DNA of 42,219 nucleotides from Pelagibacteraceae bacterium TMED65 (GCA_002167215.1 NHDS01000003.1:1-42219); one strand, 5' to 3'; shown: positions 1 through 10,126, counted from the stretch's first letter. Notes: a model not told the origin generated them from the letters alone. Translations and numbers: made by a program.

Positions 1-278
1 TGAAGGTCGCCGCAGGCCAGGAGCCGCGGTCCGGGCCATTGGCGGATGCCCCGCATGGGGGCAGCGCGCAGCAGAAACGGATCGGTGTACTGAAGTAGCA
101 CCCCTTTTGAAGCCCAGCCCCTTTGCCGCAGCGCGTTGCGCAGGCCAATCACCGAAAGATCGGTGAGTCGCAAACTCCAAGGCTCATCAGCAATCTGGGG
201 CCCCACCTGAATCAATCCAGGTTGCTGCCAGAGCGGTTGGTAGGCCCCGTGATGGATCAGCAGGGTGGGTGTTCGCAT
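1..278 (-). CDS. Glycosyltransferase-like protein, N-terminal part (truncated by window edge)
   Basis: An open frame reads from an ATG at 278 to the left edge without a stop, giving 92 residues beginning [17 protein letters not shown] and ending LLACGDLH. The ending resembles the GDLHHG stretch that I recall from CgeB-like/GT-B glycosyltransferases of picocyanobacteria. That match is from memory, and the catalytic half is outside the window. The base composition is GC-rich like uvrB, so it is host backbone rather than island. It is divergent from uvrB with about 50 bp between the start codons, and that gap must carry both promoters. The coding call is reasonably safe; the function is tentative. 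Confidence 0.6.
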   Translation of the reverse strand, partial: MRTPTLLIHHGAYQPLWQQPGLIQVGPQIADEPWSLRLTDLSVIGLRNALRQRGWASKGVLLQYTDPFLLRAAPMRGIRQWPGPRLLACGDL

Positions 279-330
279 GGCATTGCACGACCCAGCGATA
301 ATTGCGCTTCGTCGTTTGGCCTTGCAACCC

Positions 331-2370
331 ATGCCCGCCTACGACCTCACGGCGCCTTACAGCCCCAAGGGCGACCAGCCGACGGCGATCAAGCAGCTGG
401 TGGAGGGCGTCAACGGCGGGCAGCGCTATCAGACGCTACTGGGTGCGACAGGCACGGGCAAGACGTTCACGATGGCCAACGTCATCGCCCAGACCGGCCG
501 GCCGGCCTTGGTGTTGGCCCACAACAAGACCCTGGCAGCCCAGCTCTGCAATGAACTGCGGGAGTTCTTCCCGGAAAACGCCGTTGAGTATTTCATTTCC
601 TACTACGACTACTACCAACCGGAGGCCTACGTTCCCGTCAGCGACACTTACATCGCCAAGACCGCTTCGATCAACGAGGAGATCGACATGTTGCGCCACT
701 CGGCGACGCGCTCGCTTTTCGAACGGCGTGATGTGATCGTGGTGGCCTCGATCAGCTGCATTTATGGCCTGGGGATTCCGAGTGAATACCTCAAGGCGGC
801 GGTGAAGTTCGAGGTGGGGGAGAGCCTCAGTATCCGCAGCCAGCTGCGGGAGCTGGTGAACAACCAGTACAGCCGCAACGACACCGAAATCGCCCGCGGC
901 CGTTTCCGCATGAAGGGTGACGTGCTGGAGATCGGCCCCGCCTACGAAGACCGGCTGGTTCGAATTGAGCTTTTCGGCGATGAGGTGGAGGCGATCCGCT
1001 ACGTCGACCCCACCACCGGCGAGATTCTCCAGAGTCTGGATGCGGTGAACATCTATCCGGCCAAGCACTTCGTCACCCCCAAAGACAGGTTGGATTGCGC
1101 CATCAGCGCCATCCGCTCAGAGCTGCGGGAGCGTCTCGATTTCCTCAATGGCGAAGGAAAGTTGCTGGAGGCCCAGCGGCTGGAGCAGCGCACCAAGTAC
1201 GACCTGGAGATGCTGGGTCAGGTGGGCTACTGCAATGGGGTGGAAAACTACGCCCGCCATCTGGCTGGTCGCGAAGAGGGCACACCGCCGGAGTGCCTGA
1301 TTGATTACTTCCCGGATGATTGGCTGCTGATCGTGGATGAAAGCCACGTCACCTGCTCGCAGTTGCGTGCGATGTACAACGGCGACCAGGCCCGCAAGAA
1401 AGTGTTGATTGAGCACGGTTTCCGCTTGCCCAGTGCGGCGGACAACCGGCCGCTGAAGGGGGCTGAGTTCTGGGAGAAGGCACGGCAGACGGTCTTTGTT
1501 TCAGCCACCCCGGGTGATTGGGAGATGGAAGTAAGCAGCGGCGAGGTGGCTGAGCAAGTGATCCGTCCGACGGGGGTGTTGGATCCAGTGGTGGAGGTGC
1601 GACCCACCACCGGCCAAGTGGACGATCTGCTGGGGGAGATTCGTGATCGGGCGGTCAAAAACCAGCGGGTCCTGGTCACCACGTTGACCAAGCGGATGGC
1701 TGAAGACCTCACCGATTACCTGGCGGAAAATCAGGTACGGGTGCGCTACCTCCATTCGGAGATCCACTCGATCGAGCGGATCGAGATCATTCAGGATCTG
1801 CGCCTTGGGGAATACGACGTGTTGGTGGGGGTGAACCTGCTGCGGGAAGGTCTCGACTTGCCGGAGGTGAGTCTGGTGGCGATCCTTGATGCTGATAAGG
1901 AAGGCTTCTTGCGGGCCGAGCGCTCCCTGATCCAGACCATCGGCCGAGCGGCACGCCACGTGGAGGGGGTGGCGCTTCTCTACGCCGACAACATGACTGA
2001 ATCAATGGCCAAGGCCATCTCCGAAACCGAACGGCGCCGGGCGATCCAGCAGGCCTACAACGACAAGCATGGTGTTGTGCCTACGGCAGCAGGCAAGAAA
2101 CCCAGCAATTCAATTCTTAGTTTCCTGGAGTTGAGCCGCAAATTGAAGCAAGATGGTCCCGATGCCGATTTTGTGGAAGTCGTCGGAAAGGCTGCCAAGG
2201 CGCTGGAGAACGACCCCGATGCCGGCTTTGCGTTGGAGGCGCTGCCGGAATTGATTGATCAGCTTGAGGCCAAGATGAAGGAGGCGGCTAAGAAGCTTGA
2301 TTTCGAAGAAGCCGCCAATCTGCGTGACCGCGTGAAGGAGCTGCGTCAGAAGATGGCGGGCACCCACTGA
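331..2370 (+). CDS. uvrB: UvrABC excinuclease subunit B
   Basis: UvrB is the damage-verifying helicase-like subunit of nucleotide excision repair; it is loaded on DNA by UvrA and recruits UvrC. The 679-residue product is full length. The Walker A motif GATGTGKT is at residues 38-45. The beta-hairpin region rich in tyrosines ([10 protein letters not shown]) follows at about 91-100, the helicase motif DESH is in the middle, and the C-terminal UVR motif ([14 protein letters not shown]) binds UvrC. I chose the ATG at 331 because the protein then begins [17 protein letters not shown], the normal UvrB start. An in-frame ATG at 265 would overlap the divergent gene. It marks the GC-rich left flank of the island and is not functionally related to the glycan genes. 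Confidence 0.97.
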   Translation: MPAYDLTAPYSPKGDQPTAIKQLVEGVNGGQRYQTLLGATGTGKTFTMANVIAQTGRPALVLAHNKTLAAQLCNELREFFPENAVEYFISYYDYYQPEAYVPVSDTYIAKTASINEEIDMLRHSATRSLFERRDVIVVASISCIYGLGIPSEYLKAAVKFEVGESLSIRSQLRELVNNQYSRNDTEIARGRFRMKGDVLEIGPAYEDRLVRIELFGDEVEAIRYVDPTTGEILQSLDAVNIYPAKHFVTPKDRLDCAISAIRSELRERLDFLNGEGKLLEAQRLEQRTKYDLEMLGQVGYCNGVENYARHLAGREEGTPPECLIDYFPDDWLLIVDESHVTCSQLRAMYNGDQARKKVLIEHGFRLPSAADNRPLKGAEFWEKARQTVFVSATPGDWEMEVSSGEVAEQVIRPTGVLDPVVEVRPTTGQVDDLLGEIRDRAVKNQRVLVTTLTKRMAEDLTDYLAENQVRVRYLHSEIHSIERIEIIQDLRLGEYDVLVGVNLLREGLDLPEVSLVAILDADKEGFLRAERSLIQTIGRAARHVEGVALLYADNMTESMAKAISETERRRAIQQAYNDKHGVVPTAAGKKPSNSILSFLELSRKLKQDGPDADFVEVVGKAAKALENDPDAGFALEALPELIDQLEAKMKEAAKKLDFEEAANLRDRVKELRQKMAGTH

Positions 2371-2881
2371 CTTGGTTTGATTCAGAAATGATTTATGTCA
2401 ACCAAACCGTTGCTTATTCAGTTTTCGATCAGTGGAATCAATTTTCACCACTCATCTGGGTTGGTCTTTTCCTGCCGTCTGTCACTCTCGCATTCGCTTA
2501 GGAAGGAGTTTCTGCCGGTTTAGCCATTTCCGCAACCACTCGCCTGTTCCCTACCTTTGGCGACGGCCAGGAAAGTTAAGAGTGAGGTGTCCCAAGGGTT
2601 CGACACGCCGCAGGGATTTATCTAACTTTTTTCATGCACATCTTGGATATCAAAAGTATTTTTCAACGCGTAGGTGATAGTAAAACGGCAGTTGTGTTTT
2701 TTATATAGACCAACTAGATAATAAACAGATTCTGTTAGGACGCGTTATGAAGGTAAAATCGATAAATTGGAGAAATTTTTAGACTAAAAACACAGAAAAA
2801 CTATACTCAATTTAATTACAGAAAATCATTATCGGTTATCTTCAATACCTGACATATCCGTTAATCATATCGCCAGCACAG
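2371..2881. other. Intergenic region, left edge of the island
   Basis: No convincing gene is present in these 511 bases between uvrB and the convergent carbamoyltransferase. The first 250 bases keep a moderate GC content like the backbone; from about 2630 the sequence becomes strongly AT-rich, so the left island boundary is placed here. An 81-codon open frame at 2432-2677 is rich in Arg, His and Ser and looks non-coding. A 6-bp inverted repeat just after uvrB (2374-2379 with 2403-2408) has a long loop and no T-run, so I do not call it a terminator. Confidence 0.6.
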
Positions 2882-4645
2882 TTATGGTTGAATTTTGTTG
2901 ACAAGAACATTAAAATCAGCGAAATATAAAAAATCAATATTTGTCCTTAAAAAGCAAGAAATCGCATCGCTAGGGGTTTCAACAATGGGCTCTCGATCGT
3001 TAAAAGAAGTGTTAAGTAAAACTTTGCAATTGTGTTGCGTGTCCATTATTGAAAGAATCTTTAATATCATAGATTCAGCATATATGTCATCATCGGAAAC
3101 TGTTTGTAGACGACCTGTACCATCCAGATGAATTACTCCAGGATATTCATTTTGGTAGGAACTATTGAATTTGCCTACCAGATTCATATAGGGACTATAG
3201 AGTTCAGTTTCAAATACTTCATTGACGTACTTTGAAAGAAGAACAGGTGCAAAAGGCCTGTACCATTGCCTATGTTTTACTTTTTCATTAATAATGTCTT
3301 TTATGGATGGATTTCTTGGATCTGCCAATATACTCCTATTGCCAAGAGCTCTTCTTCCGCTTTCGCTAGATCCAGCGTATATCGCAATAATCTTTTGGTT
3401 AGTTAACAAAGAACAGACTGTTTCTAGATCGGTTTGTTTAACGCTTATAGAAGCATCTTCGCGATTAATAGCTGATTTAATAGACTCATAATTATAAGAC
3501 TTTCCTAGATAAGGTGATTTCATTTTGGCCCTTAATTTTGAGCTCAGCAGGTTGTATTTGCTCAGTGTGAGTTGGGCTGCTCCAATACTTAAGCCTGCAT
3601 CATAAGGAATAGGTGGCACAAAGATCTTGTAATTTTTTTGGTATAAAATTTCTGCCATTTTACCTAACATTACAGAATTAAGCGCTACTCCCCCCGAAAA
3701 AACTAAATTCTGAGATATTGAAAGATAAGGTGAAATCAACCGTGTTATAAACTTTTCAGTAGCCAATTGAAAGCTGGATGCCAAAGCATACGAAATATCT
3801 TCACTTGGCTTATTTCCGAATGCACTTATGAGGGATTGAAGAATAAAATTTTTGTTTGGATGGGAGATTAATCGACTTGCAAGTTTTAAATGAACATGCG
3901 GTGAATACATTGCTGCCATTGCCATTACAGTTCCGCATTGATTGCCACCAATCTCAGAATTTACTGAACCTAGTATGTACGACGTACAGGCATTGTATGC
4001 TTCACCAATATTAAACTCATTGATAGATTTTTTTTCAAGTAAAGATATTTTGTCTTTATTAAAGTGCCATACACAGAAACCATCAATTTGCCAGGTTGGG
4101 CAGGTTTCATTACCAGTAATAGCACCACAGTTGCCTAAATCAATACCGCCACCATCGATAGTAATTACTAATGCATCGTTTACGTTAGTCGAGAAGAAGC
4201 CGTGTGCAGCATGACATAAATGATGAGAAACAACGTGAAACTTATCTGGATCTATTTGTGACAAGTCTGCTTTTGTAAAAAGTAAAGGGTTGATCCATTC
4301 ACCAGCATATTTTAGACATTTTGGGGATTTCCTATTGAGTACAAATTGTTTGGATTCATTTGTAAGACAACCATTATCAGTAAGTTTAATATCTTCATGA
4401 AGGTAGTTCTTTATGGCAACTTGAGGGTGATTGATGCTTGTCACATGAGATGGAGTACAAATAAAATCACTTTCAAGTGATGCAGGCAAAAGGTTGGTTA
4501 TTCGTTCAAAACAATCTGATGGACCTTCTTTTACTCGTGTATATCGCTCAGCTTCATAGTGGTAACATTCAGAATTTTCGGAATCCAAATAAAAGAAGGA
4601 ACCATCCTTATGTTGAGGACCATCAAAACCTATTGCCCGGACCAT
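2882..4645 (-). CDS. Carbamoyltransferase, NodU/CmcH family
   Basis: Members of this family transfer a carbamoyl group from carbamoyl phosphate, through carbamoyl-adenylate, to a hydroxyl of a sugar or antibiotic. The 587 residues cover both domains. The N-terminal Kae1/YrdC-associated fold shows EAERYTRVK at 31-39 (family EEExxxRxK), HHLCHAA at 141-147 and TIDGGG at 162-167. Further on are GGVALNS, and then SGRRALGNRSILADPR and RQWYRPFAPVLL of the C-terminal carbamoyltransferase domain. The ATG at 4645 gives MVRAIGFDG, slightly shorter than the usual N-terminus. The likely target is a sugar of the surface glycan, which is an inference from context. It stands alone, divergent from the GT61 gene at 4759, and its own -10 element is visible about 24 bases upstream. 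Confidence 0.88.
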   Translation of the reverse strand: MVRAIGFDGPQHKDGSFFYLDSENSECYHYEAERYTRVKEGPSDCFERITNLLPASLESDFICTPSHVTSINHPQVAIKNYLHEDIKLTDNGCLTNESKQFVLNRKSPKCLKYAGEWINPLLFTKADLSQIDPDKFHVVSHHLCHAAHGFFSTNVNDALVITIDGGGIDLGNCGAITGNETCPTWQIDGFCVWHFNKDKISLLEKKSINEFNIGEAYNACTSYILGSVNSEIGGNQCGTVMAMAAMYSPHVHLKLASRLISHPNKNFILQSLISAFGNKPSEDISYALASSFQLATEKFITRLISPYLSISQNLVFSGGVALNSVMLGKMAEILYQKNYKIFVPPIPYDAGLSIGAAQLTLSKYNLLSSKLRAKMKSPYLGKSYNYESIKSAINREDASISVKQTDLETVCSLLTNQKIIAIYAGSSESGRRALGNRSILADPRNPSIKDIINEKVKHRQWYRPFAPVLLSKYVNEVFETELYSPYMNLVGKFNSSYQNEYPGVIHLDGTGRLQTVSDDDIYAESMILKILSIMDTQHNCKVLLNTSFNDREPIVETPSDAISCFLRTNIDFLYFADFNVLVNKIQP

Positions 4646-4668
4646 ATGAAAATTTAAATAATCATCTT

Positions 4669-4674
4669 ATTATA
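4669..4674 (-). promoter_or_regulatory. Candidate -10 box for the carbamoyltransferase gene
   Basis: The minus strand reads TATAAT at this position, about 24 bases before the ATG at 4645. No good -35 hexamer stands 17 bases further upstream. In the same gap the plus strand has TAGAAT at 4734-4739, a possible -10 for the GT61 gene whose ATG is at 4759. Confidence 0.4.
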
Positions 4675-4758
4675 CACTATTCGAGTAAAAGCTCTACGCC
4701 GATTTTCAATAGATTTTAGGGGTCGCCTTCGCTTAGAATAAGCAGGTAGCAACTTACT

Positions 4759-5919
4759 ATGAAACCTAACGACGATCTACTCAACAACTGGCTCAAAGTA
4801 AACTCAAAGTATATTGTTAGCGCTAGAGATCTTTCTGGAATTGAAATCTCTAATATTGATCTTCCTGGGAGTTATTCGCTACAAAAAGAGTTTTTCACTG
4901 GGCCTCTTAAAGATATTATGTATAGTTGGATTGAGAGGAGGACAGATACTTCGATTACGCCAAGTTTGTCTGGTGAATTTATAAGCAGCGGCACTCAATT
5001 AATAAGATTAAAAAATGCAATCGTCAATTGTAATTTGAACGATATAGGGATAAATCATGAGGGCAGGCTCATTTTATTGGATTCATCACATCATGACTTC
5101 AAATGCTACTCATGGATTTTAGCTAGAAATAATATTGATTACGTTGGTCAATATCTATCTAATATGTATCAGCAATCCCAATCTAATAAGATTGTATCAA
5201 GGCAGCCTGCCTTTATAATTAACACTAGGTGGTCAGCACATAATTTCTATCATTGGTTTCATGAGGCAATGCCAAGGTTGGTTCGTCTCGCGCTAAGTGG
5301 TTTTGATTTTAATCAATATTATCTTGTATGGGCTGGAAATATACCTCCACATAGTTATCATATAAAATCATTAAGTTCACTCGGTATTAGTTTAGGCGAA
5401 TTACATCATCACTCAGGTTTTTGTATGTTTAGCAATTTGCTACATGCAACTTTCGTACATAGAGGTAGTTTTCATCCAAAGCAAGTTTCACTAATGAAAA
5501 ATTGGTTTCAAAAATATTTGCCTGAGGACAGATCTGACGCAAAGTTAAAAGTTGTTTTGGTTAGGCCTAAAAATAAAGCTAGAAGTTTTATCGACAATGA
5601 TAGTATTAAAGTTCTTGTCGAAGAACATGGTTTTCAAGCTTACGAATTTGATAATCTGAGATTATCGCACCAAATTAATTTGGTGCAAAGTTCTAGTGTA
5701 ATAATAGGGGCCCATGGAGCCGGCTTGACTCATGTAATTAATATGAAGCCAGGATCTAGACTAATAGAAGTTATGCCATCTAATTCTATTCACCCTCTAT
5801 ATTGGTATTTAGCCTCTCAATGTAAAGTTAAATATTCTATGTTAGTATGTAAAGTGAATAATCATAAGCAACAGATGGCTTTACAATTAAACTCAGTACT
5901 AGATCATCTATACTATTAA
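4759..5919 (+). CDS. Glycosyltransferase family 61 (capsular polysaccharide type, DUF563)
   Basis: GT61 enzymes transfer sugars such as xylose or N-acetylglucosamine to glycans; bacterial members sit in capsule and O-antigen loci. In this 386-residue protein the signature HNFYHWFHEAMPRL lies at 161-174. The C-terminal half carries VVLVRPKNKARSF near 265, the GF-plus-acidic stretch at 291-297, and GAHGAGLTHVINMKPG at 317-332 followed by RLIEVMP, the typical family ending. No signal peptide or membrane helix is apparent, so it should act in the cytoplasm. Its stop codon is immediately followed by the ATG of the next glycosyltransferase (5919/5920), so the two are almost certainly co-translated. 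Donor and acceptor cannot be read from the sequence. Confidence 0.85.
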   Translation: MKPNDDLLNNWLKVNSKYIVSARDLSGIEISNIDLPGSYSLQKEFFTGPLKDIMYSWIERRTDTSITPSLSGEFISSGTQLIRLKNAIVNCNLNDIGINHEGRLILLDSSHHDFKCYSWILARNNIDYVGQYLSNMYQQSQSNKIVSRQPAFIINTRWSAHNFYHWFHEAMPRLVRLALSGFDFNQYYLVWAGNIPPHSYHIKSLSSLGISLGELHHHSGFCMFSNLLHATFVHRGSFHPKQVSLMKNWFQKYLPEDRSDAKLKVVLVRPKNKARSFIDNDSIKVLVEEHGFQAYEFDNLRLSHQINLVQSSSVIIGAHGAGLTHVINMKPGSRLIEVMPSNSIHPLYWYLASQCKVKYSMLVCKVNNHKQQMALQLNSVLDHLYY

Positions 5920-6906
5920 ATGACTAAAATCATTGGTTTTTTTGACAACGGAATAGGTTTTAGAGGCACTACAAGAGCTATTATTGATTATTCAAAAGCA
6001 TGCTTCGATCTTAATAACAATATAAAGATTAAGTTCTTCTTTATTGAAAGATTAGCACAAAATAATCATTCGATTGCTCTTGAAATGCTTCGATATGGAA
6101 TTGAGATTGAGCCAATTAAATGTCGCGATGACTTAAAAAGCCAGAAGCTAGACTTTTTATATCACGTTTCTAGTTCATATGGAAACAAAAACGAATGGCT
6201 AAAAGAATTGCCATATCCCACTTTCCTCCATCAAGTAGGTTACAATCCTCCTGACGTTAATACTTCAACATATTTTGCCTATACAAGTTATTGGCAAAGT
6301 TGTTTTTTAAGCGGAGGTAATTCGGATGTATTGCCCTATATAATCAATGCAAAAACTCATTGTTTTACTTGCTCTCAACCACAAGCGAGGCAGTATTTTT
6401 CACTTCCAAACGATGCAATAGTTTTAGGACGACATGGTGGACTTGATACATGGAATCTACCATTTGTCTGCAATTCTGTTAGAGATACAGTAATCACAAA
6501 TCCCAATATTATTTTCTTATTTTTGAATACACCTAAATTTATCTCCCATCCCAGGGTTATATTTATTGATGGGAGCTCTGATAACAAATTAGTCTCAATG
6601 TATTTAGCAGCATGTGATGCGATGATCCACGCAAGATGGGAAGGTGAAACCTTTGGACTAGCATGTGCAGAATTCCTTATAAGGAAAAAACCTATAATTA
6701 CTTGGGCTGAATCAAGAGAAAGAAATCATATTTTGCTATCAGATAAATCATGTATATTCTTTAATACTGAGGCCGACTGCACACTTATACTAAGTAGTTT
6801 AACTCGTGATTATTTAAATTATAAATCATCGTTAATACCTGTAGATTATCTGAGTTCTACTTACTCACCCAAAGTTGTTGGACAAAAGTTACTTAGCTTT
6901 TTATGA
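5920..6906 (+). CDS. GT4-like glycosyltransferase
   Basis: The 328-residue product has a GT-B look. The N-terminus is MTKIIGFFDNGIGFRGTTRA with a glycine-rich loop, and the C-terminal donor half contains HARWEGETFGLACAEF at 237-252, which gives the E-x7-E pair E243/E251 typical of retaining GT4 enzymes. The stretch after it (KKPIITWAESRERNHILL) matches the usual nucleotide-binding region. The protein is shorter than most GT4 members (about 350-400 residues), mainly in the N-terminal domain. It follows the GT61 gene with zero spacing. The family call is fairly good, although no single motif fixes the donor sugar. Confidence 0.72.
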   Translation: MTKIIGFFDNGIGFRGTTRAIIDYSKACFDLNNNIKIKFFFIERLAQNNHSIALEMLRYGIEIEPIKCRDDLKSQKLDFLYHVSSSYGNKNEWLKELPYPTFLHQVGYNPPDVNTSTYFAYTSYWQSCFLSGGNSDVLPYIINAKTHCFTCSQPQARQYFSLPNDAIVLGRHGGLDTWNLPFVCNSVRDTVITNPNIIFLFLNTPKFISHPRVIFIDGSSDNKLVSMYLAACDAMIHARWEGETFGLACAEFLIRKKPIITWAESRERNHILLSDKSCIFFNTEADCTLILSSLTRDYLNYKSSLIPVDYLSSTYSPKVVGQKLLSFL

Positions 6907-7016
6907 GACAGACTTATTTTCTCAGGCAAAAAGCCTCGATGATTTTGTTCGCCTTAACCTCACGCTCATCTACCTATGTGATGTGCTAAAGTTGTGAAGC
7001 CTGGAAAAATTAAAAG

Positions 7017-7841
7017 ATGCAGAACCTCACATCTATTGTGGAAACATATAATAAGAATGGAATAGTAAAAGTTCGAGATTTTTTTGATCCTAAAGAAATT
7101 TCCTTATGCAAGGATCAATATAATGAGGTTTGCAAAACAGCAAGCGATGAAATCAGTCGGGATGAACCAATAGTCGTTTTGTGGACCCATGTTCAAGGGG
7201 CTAGTAAAAAGATTGCTAAACTTTCAGAGCTTCCATCCTTCGATAAACTTATTAAACAAAAATTAATCCCTTTCTTGAGTGATTTTGTTGCAAACTCCTA
7301 CCCATCAATTAATTCTCCTCGCCTGCAATTATTGGAGACAATAGTCTTCAATAAGCCTCCGCAAATCAGCAATACTTTAAACTGGCACCAAGACGTTTCT
7401 TATTTTCCGCTACAACCTAATAATCAAATAGCTATATGGTTTCCTTTATCTGTTGTGACTGAAGAAATCGGACCTATGGTTTATGCACACGGTTCTCATA
7501 AGTTAGGCATAAGGGGGTCAACTAATCTCCATACCAGATCCCCTTTTGACGGTGAAGACAGAGAGTTAATTCCTGAAGATCCTCGTACAGCTGGTTTGCA
7601 AGTTGTTTCATACCCTTGTGATGTTACTGATATGCTAATTCATGACGGATATACATGGCATTACTCAAAACCAAATATCTCAACCGACTGCCAGAGGATG
7701 GGAGTTTCGGTCAGATTTATTATAGAAGCTGCTTGTTTTGATCCAAGGCCGGGTCAAGGTGCAGCTTTTACTAAGCAGATAGATGTACAAAAAGGAGAAG
7801 AGATACGTTCATCTTGCTTCCCTATTTTGTGGGAACAATGA
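7017..7841 (+). CDS. Phytanoyl-CoA dioxygenase (PhyH) family Fe(II)/2-oxoglutarate oxygenase
   Basis: PhyH-like enzymes use Fe(II), 2-oxoglutarate and O2 to hydroxylate or otherwise oxidise small molecules, including sugars and lipids. This 274-residue protein has the first iron pair H-Q-D at H124/D126 in NWHQDVSYFPL. The family stretch IGPMVYAHGSHKLG follows at 151-164, the distal histidine is H215 in GYTWHYSKPN, and the 2-oxoglutarate-binding arginine is probably R227. All active-site positions are therefore intact. The stop overlaps the start of the RmlD-like gene (ATGA, 7838-7841), so both probably act on the same sugar. The 110 bases upstream (6907-7016) contain no gene. Confidence 0.85.
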   Translation: MQNLTSIVETYNKNGIVKVRDFFDPKEISLCKDQYNEVCKTASDEISRDEPIVVLWTHVQGASKKIAKLSELPSFDKLIKQKLIPFLSDFVANSYPSINSPRLQLLETIVFNKPPQISNTLNWHQDVSYFPLQPNNQIAIWFPLSVVTEEIGPMVYAHGSHKLGIRGSTNLHTRSPFDGEDRELIPEDPRTAGLQVVSYPCDVTDMLIHDGYTWHYSKPNISTDCQRMGVSVRFIIEAACFDPRPGQGAAFTKQIDVQKGEEIRSSCFPILWEQ

Positions 7842-8653
7842 GTTTGCAAAAAAAGCCTATAATTGGTGTACTTGGCTCAAATGGGTTTCTAGGTTCTGCA
7901 CTTATAAGAACATTATCAAAGACTAATCATATTTACATTGGTCTCAATAGAGCTATTTATCCCGATATCTTTGATTTCAACCATTTCACGGATATTTTGA
8001 AACTCAATAATGTTACACATTTAATCAATTGTATTGGTTTTAATGGTTATGAAAAGTGTGCCAGCAATCCAGTCAGTGCATTTAAGATAAATACGCTATA
8101 TCCGAATCAGCTTTCTTTTTACTGCAATTTATACGGTATTAGATTGATACACATAAGTTCAGAGGCAATATTTCAATCTAATAGCAATATTAACTCTGAT
8201 AGGACTGCTCCACTTCCAACGACCTTGTATGGGCAAACTAAATTGTGCGGTGAGGTGACAGGCCAATTAACATCTACAATTAGACTTCCAATGTTAACTT
8301 CAAGGTATCCAAATAATCAAATCATAAGCAAGCTCTTGTGTTTAGTTAAAGATAATAAACCTATCAAAGTATCAAATGATGTCTTTACAACACCTGTGAT
8401 AGTTGATGATTTAGCTGGAAGAATAATAGATTTTACCTTAAGCACTCAATTTCAATCTGGTATATACCATGCTTCGTCTAACGTGCGCCTTTCCTTTTCC
8501 GAGATTGTTCGTATCTACGCCGACTTCTTCGATATCGATACAAGTAACGTAGAGGATGTCAGTGAAGATACATTTGAAAATATTGTTCAAAAACCAAAGT
8601 TATTAGGTTTGCTTTCGAGCAATAAGTTACTTACTGTAGATTTTAATCCATGA
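7838..8653 (+). CDS. NAD(P)-dependent sugar epimerase/reductase, RmlD-like extended SDR
   Basis: The family reduces or epimerises keto-sugars, the best known member being dTDP-4-dehydrorhamnose reductase. The 271-residue reading from the ATG at 7838 has the Rossmann motif GVLGSNGFLG at 10-19. It continues with INCIGFNGYEKC, the HISSEAIF strand near 105-112 and the catalytic pair Y131/K135 in LYGQTK. An upstream in-frame ATG at 7814 would lie deep inside the oxygenase gene, while 7838 gives a clean ATGA overlap and a normal N-terminus, so I prefer 7838. It is somewhat short for RmlD (usually near 290-300). The actual substrate is unknown. Confidence 0.8.
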   Translation: MSLQKKPIIGVLGSNGFLGSALIRTLSKTNHIYIGLNRAIYPDIFDFNHFTDILKLNNVTHLINCIGFNGYEKCASNPVSAFKINTLYPNQLSFYCNLYGIRLIHISSEAIFQSNSNINSDRTAPLPTTLYGQTKLCGEVTGQLTSTIRLPMLTSRYPNNQIISKLLCLVKDNKPIKVSNDVFTTPVIVDDLAGRIIDFTLSTQFQSGIYHASSNVRLSFSEIVRIYADFFDIDTSNVEDVSEDTFENIVQKPKLLGLLSSNKLLTVDFNP

Positions 8654-8722
8654 TTAATCTGATTGATAAATTTATTCATTATCCTTTCCAAGACTTGGCA
8701 GCTCTAGATTCTCTCGGATATT

Positions 8723-10126
8723 ATGCATAAAAATCCTGATAATTATAATTCGTGTAGAGTAATTATAGGCTTAAATAGGCTGATTGCATATACCAGTGGG
8801 GCGACTAAAGACTCTAATACCAGTAGTGTTATACATGTAAATGAGCTATCTACTTTATATATTGATAATGGAGTAAATGTTGTTGAGATATCCGAAGATC
8901 TTCAGGGGCCAAAAATAAACAAACGATATAATGGTAATTATTTAGTCAATTCGTCTTATATTTATAGTGTCTGGAAGCGTAGTGTATATAATCAATATTC
9001 CTTCGATTTATATGAAGCTTTATTGGCCAGCCGCATAAAAGCTGCGAAAATAGTCATTGAATATTATAACATCCAAAAACTAGTATTTTGTGATATACCA
9101 CACCATGTAAATGAAGTCGCATGGCATTTGGCTGGGGAAATATATAAGCTCGACATGTATGCTATTACCTGTACCTACGGAGGACATAATGCTGCGCTAA
9201 TTAAGCTTATAAATGATTCAACTAATAATTTGATGAATCCAGATGAGCATTTTATAATCCCACCCTCTCATCTTAGCGAACAAGGATTCCAAATAAATAA
9301 GCCCTATTGGGAATGGGTAGGCAGTCAACATGATTTAAGGCCGCCATCCAGAGTTACTTTAGAAGGCTACCAGACTCATCAAAGTGATTACCAAGATAAT
9401 GTAAAAAGAAATAGATATAACTGGGCAATAAACGATAATGAATCATTGATTCATTATCAAGCTGACTTAAAAAAATCCTACTCTGAGCATTGTCAAAATA
9501 GCCCACCTGTTAATAATAACTCAAGTATTCTAATTATGCTTCATTATGAACCTGAAGCCTGCGTAAAGCCATTATCCGGGTATTATGCAAATCAATTAAT
9601 TATGGTCGATGAGATTACTCATATTTTTCGAGACACATCTTACCAGGTTATTATTAAAGAGCATCCTGAAACATTTTGTTCTGGCTTTTATAATGATGAA
9701 AGGCATGTTTCTGCCACAGCTCGACACAAAAAAGATTATTCATTAATGGAATATTATGGATGTAAGTTTGTAGATATAAAGGAGCCACTCGAGACGTTAA
9801 TCTGTAAGTTCAGTGTCAAGCTTGTTTGTAGCTTAACAGGCACTTGCTTGATTGAGGCTATAAAGTATGGATGTAAGAGTCTTGCATATGGTAACAGCAT
9901 ATATCAATTGCATGATGAGATCCTAGATAAGGATCAGTTAAAAACCGCTATAAAAGAACTCGAGACTAAAAGTTCTAGTTTTATTGATATTGTTAGCATA
10001 AAAAAATTCTTTTTCTATTATCCGGGCGACCACTTGCCAAAGCAAGATTGTGATCAGACCAATATTAATGTTCAATCTACGGACTATATTGACAACTTGA
10101 TTCATTTTCTTTCAACCTTTGACTGA
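8723..10126 (+). CDS. Capsule-biosynthesis (KpsC/KpsS-like) GT-B protein
   Basis: This 467-residue protein is not closely matched to a named enzyme. Its C-terminal half has the hallmarks of the capsule-polysaccharide-biosynthesis superfamily. SSILIMLHYEPEA at 267-279 is followed by VIIKEHPE at 309-316, with the conserved Lys, His and Pro. After that come LTGTCLIEAIKYGCKSLAYG at 371-390 and IYQLHDEIL. Such proteins are GT-B-fold glycosyltransferases, including the Kdo-linker enzymes KpsC and KpsS. The N-terminal 180 residues are unfamiliar. It is read toward a convergent GT61 gene, and the two 3' ends overlap by 15 bases. Because no other candidate is clear, it could be the transferase that uses the CMP-nonulosonate made elsewhere in the window; that is only an inference. 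Confidence 0.65.
   Translation: MHKNPDNYNSCRVIIGLNRLIAYTSGATKDSNTSSVIHVNELSTLYIDNGVNVVEISEDLQGPKINKRYNGNYLVNSSYIYSVWKRSVYNQYSFDLYEALLASRIKAAKIVIEYYNIQKLVFCDIPHHVNEVAWHLAGEIYKLDMYAITCTYGGHNAALIKLINDSTNNLMNPDEHFIIPPSHLSEQGFQINKPYWEWVGSQHDLRPPSRVTLEGYQTHQSDYQDNVKRNRYNWAINDNESLIHYQADLKKSYSEHCQNSPPVNNNSSILIMLHYEPEACVKPLSGYYANQLIMVDEITHIFRDTSYQVIIKEHPETFCSGFYNDERHVSATARHKKDYSLMEYYGCKFVDIKEPLETLICKFSVKLVCSLTGTCLIEAIKYGCKSLAYGNSIYQLHDEILDKDQLKTAIKELETKSSSFIDIVSIKKFFFYYPGDHLPKQDCDQTNINVQSTDYIDNLIHFLSTFD

Noticed and set aside
436..1068. Long open frame antisense to uvrB
   Set aside because: It is a shadow of the GC-rich uvrB coding frame; the sense gene is full length with all motifs.
2374..2408. Inverted repeat just after uvrB as a terminator
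   Set aside because: The stem is only 6 bp, the loop exceeds 20 bases and no T-run follows.
2560..2640. GGGTTCGACACGCC stretch as a tRNA or tmRNA fragment
   Set aside because: It resembles a T loop only superficially; the flanking stems do not pair and it does not match the tRNA-Gly in the window.
2432..2677. 81-codon open frame after uvrB
   Set aside because: Composition is rich in Arg, Ser and His with no recognisable motif, it has no partner genes, and it lies across the composition change at the island edge.
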